A stretch of DNA of 64,000 nucleotides from Sinonovacula constricta. Lineage: Eukaryota > Mollusca > Bivalvia > Cardiida > Solecurtidae. Below the pieces are notes generated by a model. That model saw nothing but the letters and a program-made list of their open reading frames with translations. It had not been told where the DNA came from and made no database searches. The stretch lies in the NCBI GenBank assembly GCA_007844125.1, contig CM017562.1, forward strand, positions 62,089,510 to 62,153,509, in the 5' to 3' direction. A program made the position numbers and the translations under genes. The stretch's first letter is position 1. Each line of letters opens with the position of its first letter. Of the stretch, positions 9,769 through 21,600 are shown in pieces.

Positions 9769-12000
9769 TTGCGGTCTACGTGCCATAAATTATTCTGTTT
9801 CGTTAATATAGTATGATATAAATGTTGTGTGTTATCAGCATTAGCATATTTCAAGCTGTCTTCTATGTTCTAATGGGGAAACTGATTACTGCTTGTGTTG
9901 TATCGTTTCAATGTTTCATTCTTACGTGTACATCTTACTTGCATATGTAAACCTTTGTATAGTGTTAGATGAAATATTTTAAAGTGCTGAAATTCCCGAA
10001 TGCATTGTAACACTTGTCTACTACTTTTATTCAGCTAGATTTTTAAGGATCAGCACATACATCCGAACGTTATCTTGACCCCTGTAACACTTTAGTTTGA
10101 GCTTTGAACATCCGAACATTGACGATCCTGATTTACAGACAACCTTATATAATCAGATAAAACACTTCCTACAAAGCTTTTCGATGCTTTTATTTCGTTT
10201 CATTTTAGTTGACCCTTTCGTGATCTTTAAAGATAGTTTAAATGCTTACAGAAACGTATCGCTAAATACAAACATTTAATTATCATTTCACCAAATATTA
10301 AAAGCCTGATCCATAGTTATTTATTGTTTATGTCATTAAAGAACTAATAACTTTAGAAATAACCATGGGAGTTTTGAATTTGAAGTCAATGATTGTTTAA
10401 ACTAAAGACATACTCATCTATTGTGAAGATCTGTGTTTTGCGTTTTATAAATCATGCATGCACAATCTACCAGTACTTACATGGTACCTTATCTAAATAC
10501 CCAGAGTGATTATCCATGGATGCATTCTCTATTTAAATGAAATTATTTTTAATGCAGAGTGATTATCCATGGATGCATTCTCTATTTAAATGAAATTATT
10601 TTTAATGAAGTTAATTGCTTGAATAAGTTAGGTTAGAAAGCAATACATATTATGTGCTCTATATAACGTAATTAAACAAAATCACGTTTACTCATTGCAT
10701 AAAGAAATACAAAACACATACAATTTCTTCACATATGGTTGTCCAGGTAGATTAAGTAGCGATCAGTTTACGGCTTATTTTAATAGCGTTTACAGGGCAG
10801 ATATTTAACATATATATTTGAGCCGGTGGTATATTTAAACACCTCATTCAGCATACCTGTGCTGGCAGGCAGTAAGTGCACACACGTTCAGCAAGCATGC
10901 ATGACGCACGTTTGTTTAAATACAGTTCTCAGCATGATGTTTGTTAGTTTGGATTTAAATCAAGGTGTCATAAGCGATCGAAATACACTGGCCACTGCAA
11001 AAGATTTAAACTTGCGTACAAGCAAACTATTTTAATACTAGCCTTAATCAAAGCGCTGAAGAGCGGTGTAAGTTTAACCCTGTAGTCGATTATAGGTATG
11101 GAAAGTTATATTTAGCTGCAACAGACACATCTCCTAAAACTATAGATTGTTGAAAAGTTACACAGTCACTAGCATTCTTTTAGTAAAACTATTCCATTAA
11201 ACACACACTACTTTCTATATGATCGCATTTTTACTTAAAAATGTCATAAATAAACGCAAATAGGTTCTGCCGTCGACTAAAATAGACTTAGTGCAAAATT
11301 AACTCTAAGTTATTTTTTCATCAACACTTCACCCGTGTGTTCCAATCAAAATTCCGACTATACCTTTCTTTTCCGAACGTATGCATTATCTTTAGACTGA
11401 GATGCTGTGACTTAACGAAATCTGAACTATCATAGACGGACCATAGATGACACAAATAATATCTGTCATAACCTAGTATAGAGCCAGAGAAGGCAGTGAG
11501 ATCCTACGCGGAACACGGCAAGTATATCGATCTAAAATATAAAACACAGTCAGTGGAGCGCTAGGTCATTGACTGAAATTTTTCTGCGTGGAATTGTTCA
11601 TTCAAACTTCTGCATTTCATGTATATCTGTATTACACATATTCACTTGAACTTTGAGTTTAAACAAATTAAATTATTAATGTTAACATTTGAAGCATGCT
11701 TGGGCACAACTGACGCCTTAATTACATACAAGGTTTCTGTACACGTACTTTTTCTTCCAAGGCATGCAGACTGACACCAAGTAGTCAAGGGCATGCAGAG
11801 TCAATCCTTCGTGCTTCCGAAACTTTCTCATAACTCTGGAACTCGCACGGGGCATTTTTGTTTAAATGGTAGTAATAGGCTTGAAAACGCAAATATACGC
11901 TTAATGCTTGAGACAATTTGGGATTGATAAAATCTTATTCCTGTCTGGTAAAATAGCTTTCTTTTTAATGTTTCAATAGTTTTAAAGAACTGAACAGATG
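9769..12000. other. AT-rich stretch without recognised genes
   Basis: Several open frames of 60-70 codons exist, for example at 10,097-10,279 and 10,826-11,035 on the plus strand. None has a recognisable domain, splice context or signal peptide. The only structural feature is the 53-bp duplication listed separately. Confidence 0.5.
10502..10607. repeat. Perfect 53-bp tandem duplication
   Basis: Bases 10502-10554 and 10555-10607 are identical, beginning CAGAGTGATTATCCATGGAT. The absence of any mismatch suggests a recent slippage or unequal-exchange event. Confidence 0.95.
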
Positions 12001-12004
12001 GGTA

Positions 12005-12110
12005 TTTTTACGGATTTAATATCTGTTGTATATGAAAACATATACATTGTATATATTAAATCCGTCAAAAGATATATATATATATATACAATTATATGTT
12101 TTCATGCTAC
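12005..12110. other. Nested inverted repeat with cruciform potential
   Basis: ACGGATTTAATAT at 12010-12022 is the exact reverse complement of 12053-12065. The loop holds a second perfect hairpin, GTATATG-AAAA-CATATAC, at 12028-12045. A TA tract (12,069-12,088) and a further TATATGTTTTCAT able to pair with the inner arm follow. This could be a small foldback element or simply AT-rich structure. Confidence 0.7.
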
Positions 12111-12856
12111 TCCATCACTTCACTATTATGTTTGTGTGTGGTACTATTAAAAGGCACCTTAACTAAGCAAACTGCAAATGCGTGAGAAGAGCGGTTTCCA
12201 ACCTTTGAAGTTAACACCGGATGTATAAGGTGGCAACTGGATTAAATATGTAATTGTTTATGTAAAACAATTATATTATTTTTAACTAACGTTGGCAATC
12301 CCATTGTTGCGCGAGAACCAATAAGTAATTGTGTGAAAACGTAATTGCTTGTTTGTTGTCTACCAGCGGTTATCTAAGTAATAAATTTTAGTAAGCAAAC
12401 AACTAACAAAATTTCATCTAGAAACTAAAACTAATCACGCGATCGGGATGAACCAGTCTGATTCGACGAAAACACAACGGGTTGTAATAATTAAGAAATA
12501 CATGCACATTAAATGTAGCGCTTTAAGCTGAAAATGAAATCGAAGCCTCTATGTCCCTTTATAACTTCACTTAGAACAATCTGCCCTTGAGAATTTTGAA
12601 CCAAGTGAATTTAATAATTGTAATTCTGGCTATCACATAGATTATGATATGCAAACTCAGTAACACAATTGTGATACCCGTAGAATCAGTGTAGGGTCAA
12701 ACAGAGCATTCAATCTCCGACCATTTACTTAAACTATGGTTTATTTTGACACTTCTTATAGTCTTGTTTACAATGTAAATCCTTTACATTTCTCGGTACT
12801 GATTGCCCTTCAGACCCACTGTGGCCAGTGACAGCGGCGATAACGGATTGCTCAAT
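12111..12856. other. Spacer, nothing recognised
   Basis: No coding or repeat signal supported. Confidence 0.5.
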
Positions 12857-13455
12857 AATAAGAATAAATGACAAAGTCCTATGAGCATTGCAACATATAC
12901 CAAACTCCGAAAAGGCACAGAACAAAGGTATTTCTCATGCAAGCCAAGCGAAAAGTAAGAACAAATTTGTGATGAGTCATTTAACGAAAAGAGCGAACCC
13001 GACAGTTACCGCCTTGGAACGGTCAGTCGGCAATATGGACCGACTGGAGTGCTTAAACCGGTTTTACAGAGCTCTAACCTCGCACTTCCTGACGAGTTTC
13101 TCAAATGCAAGCAATGAAAAGAAAAACGATCTATTTGAAAACAAAATGTCCATATGCTGATATTTTCTATACGTTATGACGAAAGTAGTGACGTCATTGA
13201 ACAATAATGTCCACATAATGTTTGACTATAAATAAAATTTACTTTCTGAATCATGAACAAACATGACCAGAGACGCATAAATGGTTGTAGCATCCTGTTC
13301 ATGTGAAGATGTGATTGAAGAACCAAAGTTCAATGTCCATCAAAGGAAGTACACGTTAAAATTCTTATAGGATGAATTAAATGACAACATAGCTTACATG
13401 CACGGGGGATTTTTTACGACCGCCACACTGCACAAGTAACATTGTTGTGATCATG
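12857..13455 (+). mobile_element. Family A short element, full length (about 600 bp)
   Basis: Best reference copy. The order is the start AATAAGAATA then TGACAAAGTCCTATGAGCAT; CAACATATACCAAACTCCGA; AAAAGGCACAGAACAAAGGT; TTTGTGATGAGTCATTTAAC; then the conserved core from 13006 (TTACCGCCTTGGAACGGTCA, GTCGGCAA), continuing to about 13,105 (CTTAAACC, CCTCGCACTTCCTGACGAGT). After it come a TGACGTCA palindrome (13190-13197), GTCCACATAATG, a tail block with TGGTTGTAGCATCCTGTTCA, and the end ACGACCGCCACACTGCACAA. An open frame of 90 codons spans the first half but is not conserved as protein between copies beyond TALERSVG. There are no tRNA boxes and no terminal inverted repeats. Confidence 0.75.
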
Positions 13456-13658
13456 AATTAGAATATATGACAAAGTCCTATGAGCATTGCAACATATACC
13501 AAACTCCGAAAAGGCCCAGAACAAAGGTATTTCCCATGCAAGCCAAGCGAAAAGTAAGAACAAGTTTGTGATGAGTCATTTAACGAAAAGAGCGAACCCG
13601 ACCGTTACCGCCTTGGAACGTTCAGTCGGCAATATTGACCGACTGGAGTGCTTAAACC
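13456..13658 (+). mobile_element. Family A element, 5' truncated repeat in tandem
   Basis: Starts directly where the preceding copy ends (GAATTAGAATATATGACAAAG) and repeats its first 200 bases with only about seven differences. It breaks off after GTGCTTAAACC in the core. The two copies are therefore head-to-tail, and the second is 3'-truncated. Confidence 0.75.
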
Positions 13659-14870
13659 TTTCTGTTGTCATACTTATGTTATGTCTTCACTTGCCTCTCC
13701 AACTGGATCTTCTCGGAACCTGTCTTGTCTTCAGCTGAGTATCATAAAGTTTTGGTAAACGTTAACATCGACGAGCCAAAATACACATTTGGATTTTATG
13801 GATAATCAGATAAATACGTAAAACTTAAATCTAAGGTGGGTCGTGGACCGATATAGTAGTCGTGGGCCTTTTCGTACCGAATGTATGACGTCACTTCTAA
13901 GATCGGTGTCGACAAGAATCAGATGCCATAATCAACTATAAAACTTCTAATTCAAGGGTAATAACGAAAACAAACAATTGATTAGAAGGGTGTTTTTCTT
14001 TTTGCCCGCATTATCAACCTTATATATAAAAAGAGTGCAATGGGTTCGATATCATAAGACATAAATGACAGATGATACAAGTGATGCAATCTCCAATCCA
14101 GAGATTTGTGTGTTGTACATCACAGTAACCTCTGCCACCAAAAGAAAGGAATAAAAGGGGCAAAGGGTTTGACGACCGAGATTTAGCCAACGTTATGCTA
14201 TTCTAATATTATTAAAAACATCACTAAACGTATCATTGAAGTTTTATTCTAAAAAAAGTCTTAAGTCTAAAGAAAGAATGATTAAATTTAAAAAAAATAT
14301 ATTTTGTTTTGATTTTATTACATTACAATAAAACTTTTCTACATTGACACCGATAACTCATTGCATTGCAGTTTGTTAAAAAAAGTGCTATCAGACAGTT
14401 ACAGGCCAAAATATTTTTGAGAATCTGAGCAGGGATGGATCCAGAGGGTGGGGTGGGGAAACATCCCCCACCAACCAGCTAAAAGAGTAGATTTGATAGC
14501 ACATACATGTAAGCTTAAAAATATTAAGTTTTGAAAGTAAATTGTGTCTGTTGACTGCTTAGGTCGAAGTTAGGGTCCCCTACTGTGTATAGATATCTAG
14601 CTTTACTGCGATAAAGTTGAATGGATCTTGATTCATACACCTACCGCTCCAACCAACATTTTGGGATCTTTTGGATTTTTTGCTTTTACTCATTCTTTAG
14701 TCGAAGAAAAGACGGTTATGAACATTACCGCAATTAACAGAAAGTACAAATCGTGAAAAGATTCCCTATTTTACGAGTTACTTTTTAACAAAAGCTTGTG
14801 TTAAACTCTATCTTTACTTTACTTTTAAATACAATCGAATCTTATCTTTAAAGATTTCATTGTTATACTT
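13659..14870. other. Unassigned, with one G-rich hairpin
   Basis: Nothing coding was recognised. Bases 14429-14471 (GCAGGGATGGATCCAGAGGG, then GGTGGGG, TCCCCCACC) can fold into a G/C hairpin and resemble transposon termini, but no partner end was found. A TGACGTCA palindrome lies near 13,887-13,894. Confidence 0.4.
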
Positions 14871-14961
14871 TTGTTTTATCTCGTTTGTTTTTTTTCTAAT
14901 TTGAAAAGGATGTGTCCGTTCAGTAAAAAATATATAAGACTATTTCATAAAAAAGTATATA

Positions 14962-15420
14962 TGTATATGTTAATAATATTGGTGATATGCAAAGGTGCAG
15001 CTCAACAGATGAGACATGATCGCTATGCTCAGGGTCACAGTAATTTCACACTAATCTATAACCTGACCATGCTAACGTACATCAAATCACGTCATGTTAG
15101 CGTTGTAGATTCATGTACACGCTGTAATGTTTTTTGCCAGAGATTTCAATATATTTTGTATGACTATGTAACCATTTTGAGAAAATATCCCGTAACCAGT
15201 CGCTGTCGTATGACGAAAAAGAAACATTCTGCGTATATGAAGCTCAATTTGTACGACTGTAAATTTTAAGAATCGCAGGGACAAGATGTTGAGTGTAAGC
15301 TGGATGAAAAATGTCCAAACCGAGCAAGTTGATTTCAAAAAGGGTCAGGTAAGACCTGTGTCACAGAGTGTTATGCTGAGGGTAATATTCTGTGCTAGTT
15401 TACGCCGTCTTGTACAAATT
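14962..15420 (+). CDS. Possible small secreted cysteine-rich protein or exon relic
   Basis: An ATG at 14962 opens a frame of about 102 codons ending at TAA 15267-15269. It starts MYMLIILVICKGAAQQ, which resembles a short signal peptide with a possible cleavage after the alanines. The mature part contains CTRCNVFC and three more cysteines. Just downstream, 15,278-15,330 reads GQDVECKLDEKCPNRAS before a stop, and a strong donor-like CAG|GTAAGA sits at 15,345-15,353. In another frame KTCVTECYAEGN follows. This clustering of Cys-containing reading could be a decayed multi-exon gene, or chance. I do not recognise the family. Confidence 0.25.
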
Positions 15421-15990
15421 CCTAAAGCCGGATGTTAGTTATCAGTTGAGTGACTTGATATCAATACTTTCACAAATCCTAATTTATCTACTATATCTTA
15501 AAGCCTTATTTATATATAAATTTGTTATATTATTTTAACCTTTCAATAATTCGCTAACTTGCTAGGTTCTAACATTAATGGCGTAGCTGCTTTACTATTC
15601 CAAGTTTTGTCTAGCAGTAGTAGGGTAGGTAACAAAAATCTAAGACTTAACACAATACTATCTACATTCTTGATTATATGAACTTCAAAATTAAAAAAAA
15701 ATACATGTATATACAATTATTGTCTGTTTTAAAGCAGCGACATTTAGTCAGGATATAATAAAACAATGGCACCAAATAAAACAACAGTAGCGACAATTTT
15801 CAATTATAAATACGCTGCAGAACAACAAGCAGATGACGCTAGTTATTGATATTTTGTTGTTACCGCACACCGACACTTGATAGGTCATACAGCGCTGTGT
15901 ACGATTAAACGTTTATAAATTATAGTTAAAATTTAAATACTTGAATAGAAATATAACAGTTAAAAGGTTAAATAATACGAGGGGTAATTG
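15421..15990. other. Spacer, nothing recognised
   Basis: AT-rich sequence with no supported feature. Confidence 0.5.
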
Positions 15991-16696
<706 letters not shown>

Positions 16697-16751
16697 AATA
16701 AAAATATATGACAAAGTCCTATGAGCATTGCAACATATACCAAACTCCGAA
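16697..16751 (+). mobile_element. Family A element, 55-bp start fragment in tandem
   Basis: Begins AATAAAAATATATGACAAAG exactly at the end of the preceding full copy and breaks off after CAAACTCCGAA. It is the second instance of a full A followed by a truncated A start. Confidence 0.7.
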
Positions 16752-16811
16752 ATATCAATTTCGTTAAGGAAGCGAATAAGTTAATAATAGGACACAGTCC
16801 TCAACAGTAAA

Positions 16812-17045
16812 CTACTTTAGCCTTATATTGTTTCTGTCAATGCAATGTAATAAAATATGATTAACTATTACTGGTTCCTTGCAAAGAACACATTCAGGTT
16901 GACCTTGTCTTTGTAAAATATATGAATGAGTTGGTGTGGTTCTTATCCTATTATGAACAGCTAGTAAGCGAACTATCAAGCTAAACAGTTCATTCATATT
17001 TCATCTCTGACAAAGCAACAGTGACCGATCATTTCTTACTAAAAG
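16812..17045 (-). mobile_element. LINE ORF2 C-terminal relic (Cys/His motif)
   Basis: Minus-strand frame, 61 codons from 16997 with open frame upstream: LLAVHNRIRTTPTHSYIL, then PECVLCKEPVIVNHILLHC. The pattern THxYxL, PxCxxC, then VxHxLxxC is typical of the C-terminal region after RNase H in Jockey/I-type non-LTR elements. The preceding RT/RNase H domains are missing, so this is a truncated fragment. Confidence 0.65.
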
Positions 17046-17541
17046 GAGTCTACTTTCTGATATTACGGTTGGAAGGGTGCATGCTCCGTTCGGACTATTT
17101 GGTCAAAGTCCATACCTGTAAAGACCAATGAATAGACATCTAAACTGTAGTCCTAGTACCTAGAAAATGGACATACACATGTTGTAGTGCAATCTTCCAA
17201 AAAATCAAACCCTGTTAACTTTCGTGATTCTAAATAAGTTTTTTTAAAAGGTCATTTAAACCGAACTTGTCAAAGTGTCTAGCCTGCTGTCATTCACAGC
17301 AGATATTTGAATTTCTATGAACAAAAGAGCACGAAAGAATGCCGCCACATCATTGATCGCCTACTATGGAGCATCTGCCTCACTGAAACGTTGTTGCTAC
17401 TTTAAGAAAAGGATATCCTACTAATTTTTGCCATACAAGTACATGACCTTTGTTATTGACCATATATTTACTCAATTTATAACGTTATACTGGGTGGTTT
17501 GTTTAACATCTCGCAGCATTTATTGACTGTCCGAAACTAGG
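17046..17541. other. Spacer, nothing recognised
   Basis: No motif was recognised upstream of the LINE relic. Confidence 0.45.
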
Positions 17542-17659
17542 ATAGGTAAATAAGAAAAGGTCCTATCAAAATTTCCACAGATATTTAAATTGTATCTACC
17601 TGTAGACAAAGGCAAACAAGGTAAATGTAAATGTGACAAAAACACAGAGACGAGACATA
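17542..17659 (+). mobile_element. Family B element, 118-bp 5' fragment
   Basis: Starts ATAGGTAAATAAGAAAAGGT and ends CGAGACATA, where a second complete B start begins at once. The two 5' parts are about 90% alike, giving a partial head-to-tail arrangement. Confidence 0.7.
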
Positions 17660-18150
17660 ATAGGTAAATAAGAAAAGGTCCTATCAAAACTCTAACAGAT
17701 ATTTGAATTTTATCAACCAGTAGACAAAGGCAAACAAGTTAAATGCAAATGTGAAAAAACACAGAGACGAGACATAACACACATAAAGAAAAACCATCAG
17801 TTACCGCCTTGGAACGGTCAGTCGGCAAAAGGGCCAACTGGGGTCCTTAAACCTGGTTTGTGGAGCGCTCCAACCTCGCACTTCCAGAAGGGTTTTCTAG
17901 CAAACAAACAGTGTAAATAACAACATCCCGTCAAAGTGAAACAACTAACAGTAAGCACCTGCATCGAGAGTTAAAACAGATATAATGAACGTATGTACAT
18001 ACATAATAACTAGTATTAAAATTAAATAACATATGTACAGTATGTACAATAGAAAAAGCCTCGGCAACCAAAAATTCTAAATGAGAAAGTAGTTGCAAAA
18101 AAATAAAGCAGTACAAGCGCTGATATATTATAAGAACAATATAATGACGT
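17660..18150 (+). mobile_element. Family B short element, full length (about 490 bp)
   Basis: Reference B copy. Start ATAGGTAAATAAGAAAAGGT then CCTATCAAAAC. Next come ACAAAGGCAAACAAGTTAAA and CACAGAGACGAGACATAACA. The core at about 17,798-17,895 reads TTACCGCCTTGGAACGGTCA, GTCGGCAA, CTTAAACC, GGAGCGCTCC and AACCTCGCACTTCCAGAAGG. A long 3' part unlike family A follows, with AAGCCTCGGCAACCAAAAAT near 18,055. A second copy at 37.9-38.4 kb matches throughout, which defines the length. It is apparently non-coding and non-autonomous. Confidence 0.72.
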
Positions 18151-18170
18151 CATACAATGCCATGACGTCA
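18145..18170. promoter_or_regulatory. Two TGACGTCA palindromes (CRE-like)
   Basis: Perfect 8-bp CRE/ATF-type palindromes at 18145-18152 and 18163-18170, 18 bp apart, at the 3' edge of the B copy. The match to the known CREB site is exact, but function is only inferred. Confidence 0.4.
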
Positions 18171-18469
18171 TATGCCAAAAGTGTCAAAAGTGAAATGTAA
18201 AAAATACGAAAGAAATCATAAAATTTTAGAAAACAACCCAAATCAACAAAATAAAACGTAGTATTGTTTAGAGTTAATACGTTTAAAAAACACATCATAA
18301 AAGCCGAGGAGTCGCTCGTTAACACCATATTGTGACAACACCGTTTAAAATGCTCATATCTTTCAACAGGAAATACCGACTAGCATCAACTTTTCAGAAA
18401 ATTATGTTACACGACGTCAAATAGCAGGCGACTTCTCAGAGTAGTTCACTGATAACGCAATCAGATGTG

Positions 18470-18690
18470 AAATAGGGAAAAAAGAAAAGGACCTATCACA
18501 AATTCTACAGATAATGAAATCTAAACTACCTCTAGACAAAGGCAAACAAGTTGAATGTGAATGTGACAAAACACAGTGACGATACATAACACAAAAAGAA
18601 AAACCAGCAATGACTGCCTTGGAACGGTCAGTCGGCAAAAAGACTGATTGGGGTGCAAAAACCTGGTTTGTGGAGCGCTCCAGCCTCGCA
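18470..18690 (+). mobile_element. Family B element, 3'-truncated
   Basis: Follows the B order from the start (AAAAGAAAAGGACCTATCAC) through CACAGTGACGATACATAACA and the core (CTGCCTTGGAACGGTCAGTC, 18,610-18,630). It breaks off after GGAGCGCTCCAGCCTCGCAG. Confidence 0.7.
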
Positions 18691-18699
18691 GCAATCAAC

Positions 18700-21600
18700 G
18701 TAAAAATTGCCGCAAAAAATGTATACATTATGACCTTCACCATATTTGCATTGCTATGGAGACTGATACTTAATCGAAAAGTGTAATATCCGCATGAACT
18801 TTATATTCAGTTTGGTAAGAAAATGTTGGTCAGTTTTTATCTTAAGTTTCATTTGAATGCTATAAACCATAAAGACGTTACACGAACAGTCTACGAAGCT
18901 TTGAGACTGATAAAACAACGGGTTCACGATCCCCTGAAGGGCCGTCTGCTCCCACATGTACTATAAAAAGCTTTAAATACGCAAAACTGAAGTTTAATTT
19001 TAAAACTATTCAAAACTCCATAAAATAAACTAGAAAGCATCTGGCATTTTGGATAACTATTACATTGGAAAGTAATAAACTTTCCCCTTATAGAATCGAT
19101 TTTAAAAAGATAATCAAAGGTGTCCAAAAAGACTATATTCTTAGTCGAGTTCTTTTTTACATTTTTTGTATATTTGATATTTCGGACAGGTACAGATATT
19201 AATACGGTTAAACAGAACTTTGGGAATGACAGCAGAAATGTAACGCACGAACAAAGTGAAAGCCAACCGAGAACAATTCCAGAAAGGAAGTAAACAGATA
19301 ACTCAAATTTATCATTTCATATACACGGTACAGTTCTTATGTGTGAGGGGGTGTTGTCCTATTGTTCTAGTTATTATAGACTTCAAGTTATATTTTAAAA
19401 CTCACATATCAAAACATGTAAAAAGCATCCAGACAGTTAAATGTTCTAAGACGCCTTTGGCCACTTTCTTTGCAAAATTAGAAAGCTGACTATTTATTAT
19501 TCATTTACAATCTCAAATTCCAACTATTGTCCCCTTGTCTGGCGTCTTAAAATCCAAACTCAAATCATTATCACGAAGGCGTCTGAGATTTTCAGAAATA
19601 CAAACACTACAAAAACACGACGAAAAAGAATATCCAGTTATGAGTTTTTTCCGGTTAGGTTCTCAAAAATGGGATTACTACCACAACACTTTAAGTCAGA
19701 TGTTATTTTAACCAGTTTGAAAACCTCTTAAAATCATGTGGCTGATAGAGCTGTGCATGTAACTTTTGAGCTGACGTTACCTAGCCGGAGTGTGTGTGTG
19801 TGTGTGTGTGGGGGGGGTCATTTGTGTGCTATTAATATTTTTAGCTGTATTTCCTATTTCACACTTTGTTTCCGTATTTTTAATGCTTTTGTTTATGTTC
19901 CGCATGTTGTGTTATGTAACACCTCGATATGCCATTATTTTATTTAATGTAATTTAAAGATCATTGTACTTGTCTCTGGTAAACATAGTTGGTGTTTAAA
20001 CATCATAACCTATATATCACAGCAGTATACAGTTGTTAATGAGTTTTGTAATTTGATTAATTAGCTTTATTATTATACTGCCTCTGCATCCTAATATCGA
20101 ATATATATTAAAAAAAACTACGGAGAAAAGTTTTCAAAAGGCCAAGTGGGATTACATGTGTGATTACAGCAGGGTCACGTTCTACTTACAAAGAGCTATT
20201 AACGACATATTTTAAGCTAATCATGATTGTGCATCACGAGGTGCATGTGAATATCCAGGGTTTGTACCTCACAATCTCACCTCATAATTTATAATACGTA
20301 AACAAGAATATGATGGTGCATAAATAAGTCAGGCCACATATGGGACGAATATTGATAGATTAATTCTGCAAGCGACCCCATGCGAAGGTCATCAGCTAGT
20401 TTAAGCAAATACTTGTTATTTGATTTGCATTTCGTACTGTTGTAATTTTTTTAGATACCATAGACAGATTATTGTATATCGCCACATTGCTCCAAACTCC
20501 TGAATACTAAATGGCAAGCGTCGCTTTTGAATTTACCAATCTACAGAAACAGACAACACGGTTATTTGTAGGGTAACACGCTCAAATAGATTTGTGATAA
20601 ATGTTAATATTTTCTTTCATTTAACATGGTTAAGCACAATGTTGCTTATTATCATCAGTAAAAAGAAGACTAAATAAATTTTGATCATCATTATCAGAGT
20701 AATCAACAATATTTAGTGAAATGTTGTTTTTATTATTCAATCAAATAAAACAACTCGTCCCATCGATTTTCTATAACCCACTTTTAGAATGTGATAACAT
20801 AGCACACCTTTTCATGTAGCTTGCGTGTTTCAAAAATCCGCCAGAGAATTTGTCGTTTCTTTGTTAGTTTTAACGAAGATATCATTGACTTTAAGTTCCA
20901 CCGCTGAATAAAAATACGTTTTCTGAAAGAAATTATTTTGCAGCTTCCAAAGAGAACGCCGGAACAGTAATGCATGTAATAACAAATATGTTAGCAGAGC
21001 AGGATGGCCCGGGATGTATAGTTCTCTAAATTTTATAAGTTGTTAGTTTGTAAAGTTTTACTAGCAACAGCCAACAGCCAATTACAATGTTCCTTACAGC
21101 TGTACCTCTAAAGGGTTGTCGATAAAATGTGTTGCCACATTGATCGTATTTCATCAAAATGAAGCGCGTAGTTGATATAAGGCTGTAACTCTGTTTTATG
21201 TTTAAATTTGAGGGCTGATTTTGAACCAGACACGTGTCTTGCCATTTTGGCCTACCGCTTTGAATTATGTAATCCACATAAAAAATCCCAAGTTTGAAAA
21301 CAAATTTGTCAAAGATCGTCCAAGTCCATTTAAGCTGTGGTGATACCTAATCTTAATATAAGACAGGTGATTGGTATTTCCATTGGAACCATCTTTGCAC
21401 CAAATTGGAGATATTTTATTGCTGCTTTAAATGACTTACTGGTAACACTATCATTTTTACCCTTTAGGTAATATCATATATGCATTTAATTAAACTTTAC
21501 GCTATTCAGACGTTTTCTAACTATCCATAATGCATTTTTCTCTTAACGATCCTTCTGATATTTCCACCAGACTTTAAACAAAACAAATTCTTGTTATATA

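Noticed and set aside
9590..9854. R/E- and S/L-repeat ORFs
   Set aside because: Translation of AG microsatellites.
12920..13010. Hammerhead-ribozyme-like TGATGAGTC...GAAA in family A
   Set aside because: The base before TGATGA is G instead of C, stem II would be only two pairs, and the GAAA box is not kept in other A copies (AAAA, GAAAATA).
12888..13160. 90-codon ORF recurring in several A copies as a conserved small protein
   Set aside because: Between copies only the DNA core is conserved. Frames differ in length and break, and similarity falls outside TALERSVG as expected from non-coding repeats.
12857..13658. Family A as a TRIM/LTR element with the repeated start as terminal repeats
   Set aside because: The downstream repeat ends at a different point each time (203, 55, 38 bp), and no primer-binding site or polypurine tract is seen.
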